From positions 4,706,501 through 4,770,500 of the forward strand of contig NZ_CP009920.1 in the NCBI RefSeq assembly GCF_000832985.1: a stretch of 64,000 nucleotides of DNA. The letters run 5' to 3'. The DNA comes from Priestia megaterium NBRC 15308 = ATCC 14581 (GTDB lineage: Bacteria > Bacillota > Bacilli > Bacillales > Bacillaceae_H). Under the pieces are notes generated by a model, which searched no databases, was not told where the DNA came from, and saw only the letters and a program-made list of their open reading frames with translations. Numbering within the stretch: the stretch's first letter is position 1; each line of letters starts with the position of its first letter. Shown here in pieces: positions 8,651 to 17,053 of the stretch. Made by a program: the position numbers and the translations under genes.

Positions 8651-9440
8651 CTATCATACCCTCCTTGTAACTTTTAAATAATCTCTACTCAAAATATTAG
8701 TACCACTTACAAATAATCAAAAAGAAAGAGCACTTTTCGAAAAATATAAACGAAAACATGCTCTTAATTAAATAAAGTAAGGATTTAAATAAAATATGGA
8801 TCATTTAAATCATTATTATTAATCACTACATCTGCGCTTAATTGTGGTTGATGTTCATCTAAATAGATTTTTGACGCTGCATGATACCTTTTAATAAACA
8901 TTTTCTCGGCTTTTTCATAGCTTCCAAAAGTTTGCTCTTCTCGTTTGGCCCCTCTTTTCCTAGCTAATTCAAAGTCAGTACTAACGAATATTTTAAAATC
9001 ATATAGGTTGCATAATTGCTTTTTAAATAGAAAAGTTCCATCTACAATTAAAATCATATCCTCAGTTGCTAGTTGAATAGTGGGTTTAACATATTGATCT
9101 GTCGCTAAATCTAAAGAAGCTGCTTGATAATGACCGTTACCCTTAGGTCCTAAAGGAATTAAAAGCTTATGCTTAAATGATTCATAATCATGGGCATCTT
9201 GGTAATAGCCAAGAGCTGACTCTTTTCCCTGACGGTAACGAATAGATCTCGAGTTATGAAAATGATCTATACTTGTTCTAATCACATTCTTTCCCCTATT
9301 TTGAAGTTCCTCAGTGAGTTCATTAGCAAGTGTTGTCTTTCCTGAGGATGTAATTCCACTAACTCCTACTCGTATGGGGTGTCTTGTTTTTAAGCTCAAT
9401 ACTTTATTAGCTAATTCAGAAATAAGTTTTTTTCTTAACA
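8585..9440. repeat. Segmental duplication, left copy
   Basis: This segment, covering the start of the small basic gene, a terminator and the P-loop kinase, recurs at 16190-17051 with only scattered differences. The left copy keeps the kinase frame intact. Confidence 0.9.
8719..8765 (-). terminator. Terminator of the P-loop kinase gene
   Basis: On the minus strand GAGCATGTTTTCG pairs with CGAAAAGTGCTC, followed by TTTCTTTTT. It lies 20 bp after the kinase stop. Confidence 0.7.
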
Positions 9441-9441
9441 T
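8785..9441 (-). CDS. P-loop kinase, uridine kinase-like
   Basis: A 218-residue NTPase with Walker A GVSGITSSGKTT (about residues 26-37), a DHFHNSR segment (about 62-68) matching the substrate-binding loop of uridine kinase/phosphoribulokinase-type enzymes, a hydrophobic strand MILIVDGTFLF (Walker B-like, Asp-Gly), and a lid region RKRGAKREE. Such enzymes phosphorylate nucleosides or other small molecules; the substrate here is not evident. The ATG at 9441 follows a GGAGATCAC sequence. A damaged second copy lies at 16.4-17.05 kb, so this locus has been duplicated. It is transcribed alone and ends at its own terminator. Confidence 0.75.
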   Translation of the reverse strand: MLRKKLISELANKVLSLKTRHPIRVGVSGITSSGKTTLANELTEELQNRGKNVIRTSIDHFHNSRSIRYRQGKESALGYYQDAHDYESFKHKLLIPLGPKGNGHYQAASLDLATDQYVKPTIQLATEDMILIVDGTFLFKKQLCNLYDFKIFVSTDFELARKRGAKREEQTFGSYEKAEKMFIKRYHAASKIYLDEHQPQLSADVVINNNDLNDPYFI

Positions 9442-9516
9442 GTGATCTCCTTTCCAAACACTGATGCCTTTATTTTTCTATCTATAATATGAATAACCTC
9501 TTATTATTCATCTCGG

Positions 9517-9735
9517 TCAATAGCACAATATATGCTCTTTTTCCTTACCAATGTAAGTAACTGTTAAATCGATAGTAGGAATGATATCGGCTACACTTTT
9601 CTTTACCTCCGGTAGTTTCTCTTTCTTTTTTTCCTTTTCATCAAAGAGAAGGGATTTACTTCTCTGTTTCTCTTTTTCAAAGAGCTTTACTGACTTTACT
9701 TGCTCATTTTTTAATACTTTTTCATTGAATATCAC
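9517..9735 (-). pseudogene. Fragmentary paralogue of the small lysine-rich protein
   Basis: From a possible GTG at 9735 the frame reads VIFNEKVLKNEQVKSVKLF and then KSLLFDEKEKKKEK, clearly related to the gene at 8456-8650. It continues as SVADIIPTIDLTVTYIG and ends HILCY*. In the +1 frame the same end reads LTLVRKKSIYCAIDRDE*. The equivalent sequence at 11.10-11.15 kb reads LTLLRKKSTYCAIDREQE* in the matching frame. Both frames keep a plausible protein, so a late frameshift is likely. No function is known. Confidence 0.4.
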
Positions 9736-9807
9736 GATAGTACGTAGCCCCCTTTTAACTTTTGAATAGAATTTGATTAAATTGTTAGTAGTAACTTGTA
9801 GCAATAG

Positions 9808-9846
9808 ACAAAAAGAAAGAACGTGTTTCAATGAAAACACGTTCTG
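9808..9846 (-). terminator. Terminator of the DUF3231 gene
   Basis: On the minus strand AGAACGTGTTTTCATTGAAACACGTTCT is a near-perfect hairpin followed by TTCTTTTTG. It lies 80 bp after the stop at 9926. Confidence 0.7.
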
Positions 9847-9925
9847 ACTATAGGTTTTTATACTATTTGTTTAGTGAAAATATTTGTTTCTTCAAAAATA
9901 CAATAACTAATAAACCATGTTTCCT

Positions 9926-10948
9926 TTAACTTTCTGTATTATCACGTATTAATTTATCACGATCAATAAATTGAGGAGGTTTCTCCATCCAAGAACGCTC
10001 AATTAACATATTTGCCCCATCCTCAGCATAGACTCCTGACTTCATAATAAATTTACTATAAAGAGCTGCTAAATCATGCCGTATACTTAAAGACATCGCA
10101 CTCCCATATGTTGCAACTCCAAGGGCACACAATGCATTCACAAAACAAAGCATAATCTGCTCTGAATAAGGAGCGATAGTGGAGCTCGTAACACACGTAT
10201 CCCAAGTCATAGAGGCAGGAATATCACTTTCATGTAACGTTTTATGAGTATTATAGAGAATATCTGAAGTGATTTTTGTGCCCCGTATAAAATGTTTTTT
10301 TATTTCACTATCCTTCGCTACTTGAGAGAAACCTAAAAGGACATCTTTCCCTAGTTCATTATTAAGTGATGTCATATATAAATGAGAGGTTTCCAGTGCA
10401 AGTAGAGATCGTTTGTGCCCAAACCATCCGGTCAGAAATTTCTGTTCTGTCACAAACTCTACTTCCTTTGGATAATCCATGTAAGGTGGCCGAATAAAGA
10501 CACCCTTTTCCTTCATGACTTCTCGTGTGGCACCATTAAGCCTAATAGCCTCTTCCACATAGTTATGGAATAAATCATGGATATCTTTCCGACAGGCTAA
10601 TGTGATGCCACCAGCATGTGCAGTCATCCCAAATTTACTCATGTGTAGAAGGTAGGCCATATAAAAAACATCTGTAAAAAGACGAGGCGCATTCAATTTA
10701 ACATGTTTTTCTATTGGAAACCCAACGGGTTTAGGAATTTCCTCTTGTTGAAAGATCGTTTCTATTTCTACTAGATGTCCTCGAGCTACGTTAATTGTTT
10801 CTTCTAAAAGAGGTTTGACATCTAGATCCTCTACAGTTTGTAAAAAATGAGTTACCATACAGATATTTAAACTATCATTCATATAAGTATTCCACAGGTT
10901 TGAGATTTCAGCGCTTGTAAGACGCGATACTTTATTCATTTCTACCAT
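9926..10948 (-). CDS. DUF3231 family protein (two-domain form)
   Basis: A 340-residue cytosolic, alpha-helical protein built from two related halves of about 150 residues. The N-terminal half starts LTSAEISNLWNTYMNDSLNI and the second half contains FLTGWFGHKRSLLALETSHL. This matches the DUF3231 family, common in spore-forming bacilli, whose job is not established. GGAGG lies seven bases before the ATG. A second two-domain member is at 25.9-26.9 kb and a single-domain member at 37.0-37.5 kb. Helical bundles of this type recall ferritin-like folds, but no metal ligands are clear to me. Confidence 0.8.
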   Translation of the reverse strand: MVEMNKVSRLTSAEISNLWNTYMNDSLNICMVTHFLQTVEDLDVKPLLEETINVARGHLVEIETIFQQEEIPKPVGFPIEKHVKLNAPRLFTDVFYMAYLLHMSKFGMTAHAGGITLACRKDIHDLFHNYVEEAIRLNGATREVMKEKGVFIRPPYMDYPKEVEFVTEQKFLTGWFGHKRSLLALETSHLYMTSLNNELGKDVLLGFSQVAKDSEIKKHFIRGTKITSDILYNTHKTLHESDIPASMTWDTCVTSSTIAPYSEQIMLCFVNALCALGVATYGSAMSLSIRHDLAALYSKFIMKSGVYAEDGANMLIERSWMEKPPQFIDRDKLIRDNTES

Positions 10949-11038
10949 ATATTATCCTCCATTCATGTTTATCTTTTACATAAAATGGCAATAATAAACG
11001 TGAAGGCTGAGAATTTTAACTTGGACTTTCCATTCAGA

Positions 11039-11067
11039 ACCATCCTATCTACCAGGGATGGTTTTTT
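11039..11067. terminator. Terminator-like hairpin
   Basis: AACCATCC pairs with GGGATGGTT and is followed by TTTTCTT on the + strand. It lies in a gap (10949-11199) that otherwise holds only the CAIDREQE remnant on the minus strand. Confidence 0.5.
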
Positions 11068-11199
11068 CTTATTTTTAATAAGTACCTTTTTATTCTTGTT
11101 CCCTATCAATTGCACAATACGTACTCTTCTTTCGTAACAATGTAAGCAATAACGCCTCATACATCCGTTTTTTAGGGTTCGTACTTGGTCTAACGGTCA

Positions 11200-11490
11200 T
11201 CAATAGCCCAAATATGCCCATGTGATGTAGGGTAACTTACACTTTACAGAAGAGCTACTTTCACTTGTACTCCCACCATAACCGGAAGTTTGGATTTCCT
11301 CATGAAGAGGAGCACTTGCCTTTCCTACAGAAGAGCTGCCTCCATTTGTGCTTCCACTTTGACCAAAAGCTTGTATTTCATCTTGTAAAGATGTGCCTTG
11401 ACCCGATCCTTTTCCGTCTGAAGCATTCCCTTCACTATTTAGCAAACTACTCAAGACGTTCTGCAACGTCGACCAAACATTGATTATCAT
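11200..11490 (-). pseudogene. Low-complexity C-terminal fragment with two repeats
   Basis: The frame encodes a Ser/Gly-rich, hydrophilic stretch containing two copies of a unit of about 28 residues: GTSLQDEIQAFGQSGST then SAPLHEEIQTSGYGGST, each followed by SSSV. It has no ribosome site. Its N-terminal part is read through the 5' hairpins of a dispersed repeat (11441 onward) on the opposite strand. It looks like the tail of a larger, lost protein, perhaps from a conjugative element, but the family is not recognised. Confidence 0.35.
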
Positions 11491-11592
11491 TCATGAAACA
11501 GAAAAAACAATTGAACGGATCCAGTTGTTTTTTCTGTTTTTAAACTTTATATGTTATTCATTTTTAGTTAACATAATTACCATTCTAGGTAC
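11441..11592 (+). repeat. Dispersed hairpin element (copy A)
   Basis: AGCAAACTACTCAAGACG opens the copy. The second hairpin GACGTT-CTGC-AACGTC is perfect. The terminator stem is long, AAACAGAAAAAACAA with TTGTTTTTTCTGTTT. It is followed by a TTATATG block and TAGTTAACATAAT. Confidence 0.8.
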
Positions 11593-11659
11593 TAAAAAAT
11601 AAATCAAAGTAGCCATCTCTAATAGTTGACAATTTGGGTGATTATTATATAATAGTTTT

Positions 11660-11947
11660 ATGACTTTAGAACAAACAAATGACCTTCAAAGAGTTAAAAT
11701 ATTCAATGCATTAGCAGATGAAAAGAGAATAAATATTATTCGTATCTTATCTCAAGAAGAAAATTGCCCGCGATGTACAGATATTGGAAGGAGTTTAGGG
11801 ATTAGTAAATCAAATGGTTCTTATCATTTGAAAATTTTATCTGATGCACAGCTGGTAACAATTAAACGAGAAGGTGTAACTAAATACGTTTCTTTGAACA
11901 CTGAAATGTTTAAACAATACCTTCCTGGATTTTTGGCTACATTATAA
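11660..11947 (+). CDS. ArsR-family regulator
   Basis: A 95-residue winged-helix repressor with KIFNALADEKRINIIRIL in helix 1-2, recognition segment LGISKSNGSYHLKIL, and wing KREGVTKYVSL. It carries a CPRC pair (about residues 36-39), which could bind metal or respond to thiols. A TATAATAG box about 10 bp before the ATG suggests an almost leaderless transcript. The MFS exporter gene begins 65 bp downstream on the same strand, so the regulator most likely represses that exporter. The inducer is unknown. Confidence 0.8.
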   Translation: MTLEQTNDLQRVKIFNALADEKRINIIRILSQEENCPRCTDIGRSLGISKSNGSYHLKILSDAQLVTIKREGVTKYVSLNTEMFKQYLPGFLATL

Positions 11948-12012
11948 AGTAGCTTTTTTTTTACTAATTAGTTTTAAAGTTTTATGACTATTTGATTAAA
12001 GAGGAGTTATTT

Positions 12013-13320
12013 ATGAAAAGCAGGATGAATTATCTCATTGTAACGTTATGTTTCATTGTTCTATCTGGTGTCATTAATGCTATTTTATTTAATATGGCTC
12101 TTGAGGATATGATAAAAGATTTGAGTGTCACGAGTTCTGCAATCAGTTGGATTGTTATTTCTTATACATTGGTTATTACTTTTGGCTCAATCACATATAG
12201 CAAATTAGCTTCCTACATTCAGATAAAAAAATTATTAATGATTGGTGTTCTTTTATTCGCTTTAGGTTCAGTAATAGGCTACTTATCTAATGGATATATT
12301 GGAGTTCTGATAGGACGTGTTATTCAAGCTATGGGGGGCAGTTCTTTTATTGCTTTATCCATGATCACAGCAAATCAATATCTTCCTTTAGCTAAACGAA
12401 ATGTCACTCTTACGTTAATAGGAGGTTGTTTGTCTCTAGGTTCTGGATTTGGTTTTTTGATGGGAGGAATATTAACTCATATCTGGGGATGGCCATCCTT
12501 ATTCTTATTTATGAGCCTGACTTTACTCACAGTTTTTGGCCTATACTACTTTGTCCCCTCTGGATATGCTGGTAACGAGAAAGTAACTAAACCCTTTGAT
12601 TTTTTCGGGTTGTTTTATTTACTTCTCTTTGTTATTTCTTTTATCTTAGGAGTAAAATTAAATGGATATTTGCTTATTCTAAGCGTCCTTTCTATCCTCT
12701 TATTAAACTTGCATAGTAAAAAACAAGGAGTCTTGTTATTTATTGATTTTTCCGTATTCCAATCTTATTCTTTTAACAAATTAATCTTAATTAGTTTTAT
12801 TAATAATGCAGCCATGGTAGCTATTTTGTTTCTTTTTCCTTTACAAGCCATTCGAACATTTCATGTATCAGTTATCCTAATTGGTTTCATCTTATGTAGT
12901 ATCTCAATAGTAGGCTTTTTGATTAGTCTACTTGTGAGGAAAACTGTTCATTTTATAAGTAATAAGAAATTAATGGTTATATCTATTGGTGTACAATTAA
13001 TAGGTTTTGGCATTCTAGTCTTTCTTGGTCTTCATTCTATGGTTATGATCACACTAGGAGTATTATTTATCTATATAAGTTTTAGTGCTCTAACTGTAAT
13101 TGTTAATATTGAAATTCCTCATACAATAGAGAAGGAGAAAATGTCGATGGGGCTAGGGGTATACAATCTCTTCAATTTTTTAGGGATGTCTTTTGGTCCT
13201 TCCATATCCAGTCGTTTATTAGAGATGTCTTCAAATCTTAATTTTTCCTTCTCCTTCTTTGCAGGGCTATTAATCCTTTCTTTTGTGTTATCTATAGTAA
13301 AACAAAAGAGTGCGGGGTAA
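12013..13320 (+). CDS. MFS drug-efflux transporter (14-TM DHA2-like)
   Basis: A 435-residue polytopic protein with at least twelve hydrophobic helices spread evenly along its length. GRVIQAMGGSSFIALSMITA matches the motif region of TetA(K/L)-type and other DHA2 exporters. KRNVTLTLIGGCLSLGSGFG fits antiporter motif C. The ATG at 12013 follows AAAGAGGAG. It forms a likely operon with the upstream ArsR regulator. It probably exports a toxic small molecule in exchange for protons; the substrate is not predictable. The sequence is AT-rich, like the surrounding accessory region. Confidence 0.8.
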   Translation: MKSRMNYLIVTLCFIVLSGVINAILFNMALEDMIKDLSVTSSAISWIVISYTLVITFGSITYSKLASYIQIKKLLMIGVLLFALGSVIGYLSNGYIGVLIGRVIQAMGGSSFIALSMITANQYLPLAKRNVTLTLIGGCLSLGSGFGFLMGGILTHIWGWPSLFLFMSLTLLTVFGLYYFVPSGYAGNEKVTKPFDFFGLFYLLLFVISFILGVKLNGYLLILSVLSILLLNLHSKKQGVLLFIDFSVFQSYSFNKLILISFINNAAMVAILFLFPLQAIRTFHVSVILIGFILCSISIVGFLISLLVRKTVHFISNKKLMVISIGVQLIGFGILVFLGLHSMVMITLGVLFIYISFSALTVIVNIEIPHTIEKEKMSMGLGVYNLFNFLGMSFGPSISSRLLEMSSNLNFSFSFFAGLLILSFVLSIVKQKSAG

Positions 13321-13340
13321 TGCTGCAATAGAGCAGAAGA

Positions 13341-13445
13341 AACTACCTTAAAAAAACTAATTGAACAATTAAATCTGGTAGTTTTTTCTGTTTTTAGGCT
13401 GTATATCGTATACATTGGTAGTTAACATAATACCTCTTTCAGTAC
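13341..13445 (+). repeat. Dispersed element, terminator and 3' block only
   Basis: AACTACC pairs with GGTAGTT, followed by TTTTCTGTTTTTAGGC, the palindrome TGTATA-TCG-TATACA and TAGTTAACATAAT. The 5' hairpins are missing. It serves as the terminator of the MFS gene. Confidence 0.7.
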
Positions 13446-13675
13446 ACATTAAAGAAGAGAACCCTACTGGCAGTAGCGTTAACCCCTACAAAAAAATTTC
13501 CTATATGAGAAAAGTATGATAAAAATAGCTTATTTCATAAATCAGATATTTATGAGCTCTACTAAAAGCAACCTAAATAATTGTGGTTGCTCTTTTTTTG
13601 CCTATATTATTTCCTCATAATCCCTCTTATTTTCTTCAAAACATATTCAAATAATACAACTGGGAGGTGATTTTT

Positions 13676-13852
13676 ATGCCAGAACGCGGTCCAACACATG
13701 AAAATAATAATCATAGTAGTAGTTATGATACTAATGGTGGAAATATCCAACCATTAGATGTACCGAAATCAAATAGTAAAAAGATTCCTGCTAATAATGA
13801 TGGTCTAACTGGAAAAGTAAATGCAAACCTAGGCTATCATCCTGAAAGATAA
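13676..13852 (+). CDS. Small hydrophilic protein
   Basis: A 58-residue protein rich in Asn, Ser, Gly and Pro (starts MPERGPTHENNNHSSSYD). GGGAGGTGATT precedes the ATG at ideal spacing and a hairpin follows the stop, so it is a convincing gene. It has no membrane segment or Cys. Its composition resembles small spore- or stress-associated proteins of bacilli, but no family is recognised. It stands alone between two terminators. Confidence 0.65.
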   Translation: MPERGPTHENNNHSSSYDTNGGNIQPLDVPKSNSKKIPANNDGLTGKVNANLGYHPER

Positions 13853-13860
13853 CATAAAAA

Positions 13861-13889
13861 AACCGTCCTACACAAGTAAGGCGGTCTTT
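13861..13889 (+). terminator. Terminator of the small hydrophilic gene
   Basis: ACCGTCCTA pairs with TAAGGCGGT, then TCTTTC. A related hairpin, ACCACGCTAC/GTAAGGTGGT, lies at 13969-13993. The gap 13853-14270 has no other feature. Confidence 0.6.
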
Positions 13890-14270
13890 CATAGATTCAT
13901 TCTATCTTTTTTAGAGATTGTAGCAGCGTGTAATAAAAAAGGGAGCAACCACGAAAAAACCACGCTACAGAAGTAAGGTGGTTCTCCGATAAGTTTTATC
14001 CTATACAAAAACTATATCTATAGTGTTTCTTTTTAATTTGTATATTATACCATTTAGCAAAAAAAGAGCGATTCTAAAGTTACTCTTTCTCTCAGTAAAA
14101 ACTAACACAAAATGTGTGTATTGGTGCTTAAGAATTGTTAAATAAAGTATACGTTTATGGGCTAATAGGCTTTTATTTTATAGAACTTCCAAGTATTTAA
14201 GGCCTTGTTAAAGAAAAGAACAAAAAGATCCAACAAATTTAAAGTTTTCCGACTTTTGAAAGTTATTACA

Positions 14271-14504
14271 TTAATTGTTTTTTAGCTTGTAACCTTTAAA
14301 TTTATATCCATATACATTTGTAAGATCCACCAAGCTTTTATAAGAATACGTAATGGCAACCGGTGTGCCTACTTGAACTTTATCATAAAGCTTTTCAATA
14401 TCTGCATTATGCATTCTCACCCAACCTTGACTCACGTATTTGCCAATGCTGCTTTCATTGTTATTACCATGAACACCATATGTATCACCACACGTACCAT
14501 TTGC
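14271..14504 (-). pseudogene. C-terminal fragment of an L,D-transpeptidase with catalytic Cys lost
   Basis: The segment YGVHGNNNESSIGKYVSQG followed by WVRMHN is the YkuD-type L,D-transpeptidase active-site region. In working enzymes it reads HGxxx...S-H/x-G-C-[IV]-RM. Here the catalytic Cys is Trp and the residue two before it is Gln. The rest of the C-terminus (VQVGTPVAITY...) is normal for the family. The N-terminal substrate-binding part is absent; instead the frame runs upstream without a break into a piece of plasmid primase. It cannot cross-link peptidoglycan. Confidence 0.7.
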
Positions 14505-15247
14505 ACTTCCTTCTTTTCGAGCCTTGATATAAGATTGAGCAACAGTTTTAGGTTTTAAGCCATTCATACTAATAAGGCGTGTATTCTGCAAACTATTCTC
14601 TTGTATACTCCAATAAGAAAGAAGATCGATTGGGCTTTCAAAGAAATGAATCTTATTTGGGCGACCAACATCAACTGAAAAGCCTGTATGTGGGTTATCG
14701 TTCGTTAATACTTTTTAATAAGAACCTCGTTTATTTTTTATCGAAGCTGTTCCTTGTCGATCTACCCCAATGACTTTTCCTTTGCCTTCTTGTTCACGCC
14801 ATTTAAACACCACATTGTTTCGTTTGTCCTGGGCAATTAAATCTTTTTGAAGGAGCCAGTCAACTAATCGAGGATCTATTTTACGTTCTTTTATGAGATA
14901 GTCTTTTACTTTGCTTTGACCCTTTACTTCTAACTCTTTTGGATAGCGAAAAGGCTCTTTTGATGGTGAAACCGACAGTTGCTCATGCGACTGAGAAAGC
15001 TCTTTATAATCGCCTTTGGTGATATCTAATACGGCTTGTGGAAACGACATCCTATAATACATTCGAGCGAAACTAATCGCTCCATGTCCTGTTTCATTCC
15101 GGCTGTTCCAAGCGTACATATTTCCTTTGATGAGTAAGCCAAATACTTTCCTTCTTTTACAAAGGTTTTGCCTTCCAGATACGACAACAAATCAACATCT
15201 CGCACTTTCATGATTTCCCCCTCATTGACGTGTTTTCGTTCTCCCAC
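14505..15247 (-). pseudogene. Plasmid-type primase remnant (CHC2/TOPRIM, DUF3991-like)
   Basis: From 15247, GEIMKVRDVDLLSYLEGKTF gives the N-terminus. A frameshift near 15.11 kb then leads to MYAWNSRNETGHGAISFARM, the GHGAISF region seen in CHC2-zinc-finger, DUF3991 proteins. RQGTASIKNKRGSY ends at an in-frame TAA (14715-14717). The same frame continues as IHFFESPIDLLSYWSI, the TOPRIM acidic motif, and RLISMNGLKPKTV. The TOPRIM domain is cut off after about 40 residues at the joint with the L,D-transpeptidase piece. Such primases belong to plasmids and ICEs, so this is a trace of one. Confidence 0.7.
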
Positions 15248-15450
15248 CTAATCCCTCCTCACTTCACCATATGAAAAAAGAGAGCTTTTCAGTTCCCTCG
15301 TTCTTTTACAATTTTTTTCATTTTTTAGCGTTCTATTTCTTTCGTTTCTTTCCGTTTTTTTTGAAGAGTTTGCTCCATTATTCCATGCGGAAAATTTGGT
15401 GAATACATTTTGCAGCTTTTCACCACTAGTATTAGCCCATATTGCATAAG

Positions 15451-15484
15451 AAAAAGCAGAGGATACTGTAACCTCTACTTTTTT
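15451..15484 (-). terminator. Terminator of the first DinB gene
   Basis: AGAGGTTACAGTATCCTCT on the minus strand, followed by GCTTTTTC, 80 bp after the stop at 15564. Between 15248 and 15450 only a short minus-strand stretch (WANTSGEKLQNVF) resembling the 7.2-7.6 kb pseudogene is seen. Confidence 0.6.
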
Positions 15485-15563
15485 GCATTTAATTTTATTA
15501 AGTTACATGTAGATAGTGGATAAAGCTTGTTAATTTTGAAGAAGAAACCTTTAACTAGCTCCT

Positions 15564-16085
15564 TTATTCTCTACCTGAAGCAACTGATCCATATTCCTTA
15601 TCAGGTAGAGCAATTATATCTGTATGTTTAGGTATATGACCCAATAAACGTAACATGGCTACAATTTGCCCCTTATGGTGGAACTCATGTGTAATTGTAT
15701 GCATGAGTAATTGTCGAGGTGTCTTTCTTATACTACCAACCTCTGGTCTCCAAACAAGTTCTCTCTCAATAATGTCATCGAAGTTATCACTAAATTGTTC
15801 GAATAAAGCATCTACATATGCATCTGCTTGGTCAAAGTAAAGTTGAATATCACTTATCTGCATAGTATTGATTACTTCTTTTGTTAAAAGAGGCGATTTT
15901 GCTTGTAAAAGAACAAAAGCGCCAAGCCAAGCATGGTAGCAACCTGCAATATGAATCAAAGAATCTCTTACACTCTGAGAACCAAATCCTAGTTCTTTTG
16001 TAAAATCATCATCATTTAACTCCTTACATTGTGCTAATAAGATTTGACGTGTTTGCTTTACCCATTCGTACTCTTGTTTTTCCAT
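15564..16085 (-). CDS. DinB/YfiT-like putative metalloenzyme
   Basis: A 173-residue four-helix-bundle protein of the DinB superfamily. The metal-binding His triad is visible: His in LIHIAGCYH (about residues 46-51) and THEFHHKGQ (about 133-141). In the superfamily these ligands hold a divalent metal, and several members act in thiol-dependent transfer reactions. The role of this one is unknown. The ATG at 16085 follows AAAGGAGTAGAGAG. It stands alone with a terminator downstream. A distant relative is at 21.0 kb. Confidence 0.8.
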   Translation of the reverse strand: MEKQEYEWVKQTRQILLAQCKELNDDDFTKELGFGSQSVRDSLIHIAGCYHAWLGAFVLLQAKSPLLTKEVINTMQISDIQLYFDQADAYVDALFEQFSDNFDDIIERELVWRPEVGSIRKTPRQLLMHTITHEFHHKGQIVAMLRLLGHIPKHTDIIALPDKEYGSVASGRE

Positions 16086-16172
16086 ACTCTCTACTCCTTT
16101 ATTTGAATATTCCCACTTATATTATATATGTTCATTTTACAGCAAATAAGAAAAACCAACACTAATAGAAAT

Positions 16173-16253
16173 TTAGAGAATGGATGTACTTGTCTTTTTT
16201 TCTTTTAAAATAGGTTTCTCTTTTTCTAGGATTCTTTCGCCAAATAATGCCAT
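16173..16253 (-). pseudogene. Truncated copy of the small lysine-rich gene
   Basis: MALFGERILEKEKPILKEKK, then TSTSIL and a stop. The first residues match the gene at 8456-8650. The copy ends where the duplicated segment ends, near 16190. Confidence 0.6.
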
Positions 16254-17051
16254 CTATCATACCCTCCTTGTAACTTTTAAATAATCTCTACTCAAAATAT
16301 TAGTACCACTTACAAATAATCAAAAAGAAAGAGCACGTTTCGAAAAATATAAACGAAAACATGCTCTTAATTAAATAAAGTAAGGATTTAAATAAAATAA
16401 GGATTTAAATAAAATATGGATCATTTAAATCATTATTATTAATCACTACATCTGCGCTTAATTGTGGTTGATGTTCATTTAAATAGATTTTTGACGCTGC
16501 ATGATACCTTTTAATAAACATTTTCTCGGCTTTTTCATAGCTTCCAAAGGTTTGCTCTTCTCGTTTGGCCCCTCTTTTCCTAGCTAATTCAAAGTCGTAC
16601 TAACGAATATTTTAAAATCATATAGGTTGCATAATTGCTTTTTAAAGAGAAAAGTTCCATCTACAATTAAAATCATATCCTCAGTTGCTAGTTGAATAGT
16701 GGGTTTAACATATTGATCTGTCGCTAAATCTAAAGAAGCTGCTTGATAATGACCGTTACCCTTAGGTCCTGTCCTAAGGGAATTAAAAGCTTATGCTTAA
16801 ATGATTCATAATCATGGGCATCTTGGTAATAGCCAAAAGCTGACTCTTTTCCCTGACGGTAACGAATAGATCTCGAGTTATGAAAATGATCTACACTTGT
16901 TCTAATCACATTCTTTCCCCTATTTTGAAGTTCCTCAGTGAGTTCATTAGCAAGTGTTGTCTTTCCTGAGGATGTAATTCCACTAATTCCTACTCGTATA
17001 GGGTGTCTTGTCTTTAAGTCCAATACTTCATTAGCTAATTCAGAAATAAGT
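16190..17051. repeat. Segmental duplication, right copy
   Basis: Near-identical to 8585-9440. It differs by an extra copy of the GGATTTAAATAAAATA unit near 16390, a one-base deletion near 16597, a five-base insertion near 16770 and point changes. Its right edge runs directly into the 3' block of the dispersed element (17054-17090). Confidence 0.9.
16405..17051 (-). pseudogene. Broken duplicate of the P-loop kinase
   Basis: The copy begins without the ATG (reads ISELANEVLDLKTRHP at the junction), keeps Walker A GISGITSSGKTT and DHFHNSR, then loses frame by a +5 insertion after LLIPLG and again by a -1 deletion before the lid region. The gene at 8785-9441 is the intact form. The nearly unchanged sequence outside the lesions shows the duplication is recent. 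Confidence 0.85.
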
Positions 17052-17053
17052 TA

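Noticed and set aside
11265-11483. A 72-residue + strand frame
   Set aside because: It is antisense to the repeat-containing fragment and has no start signal.
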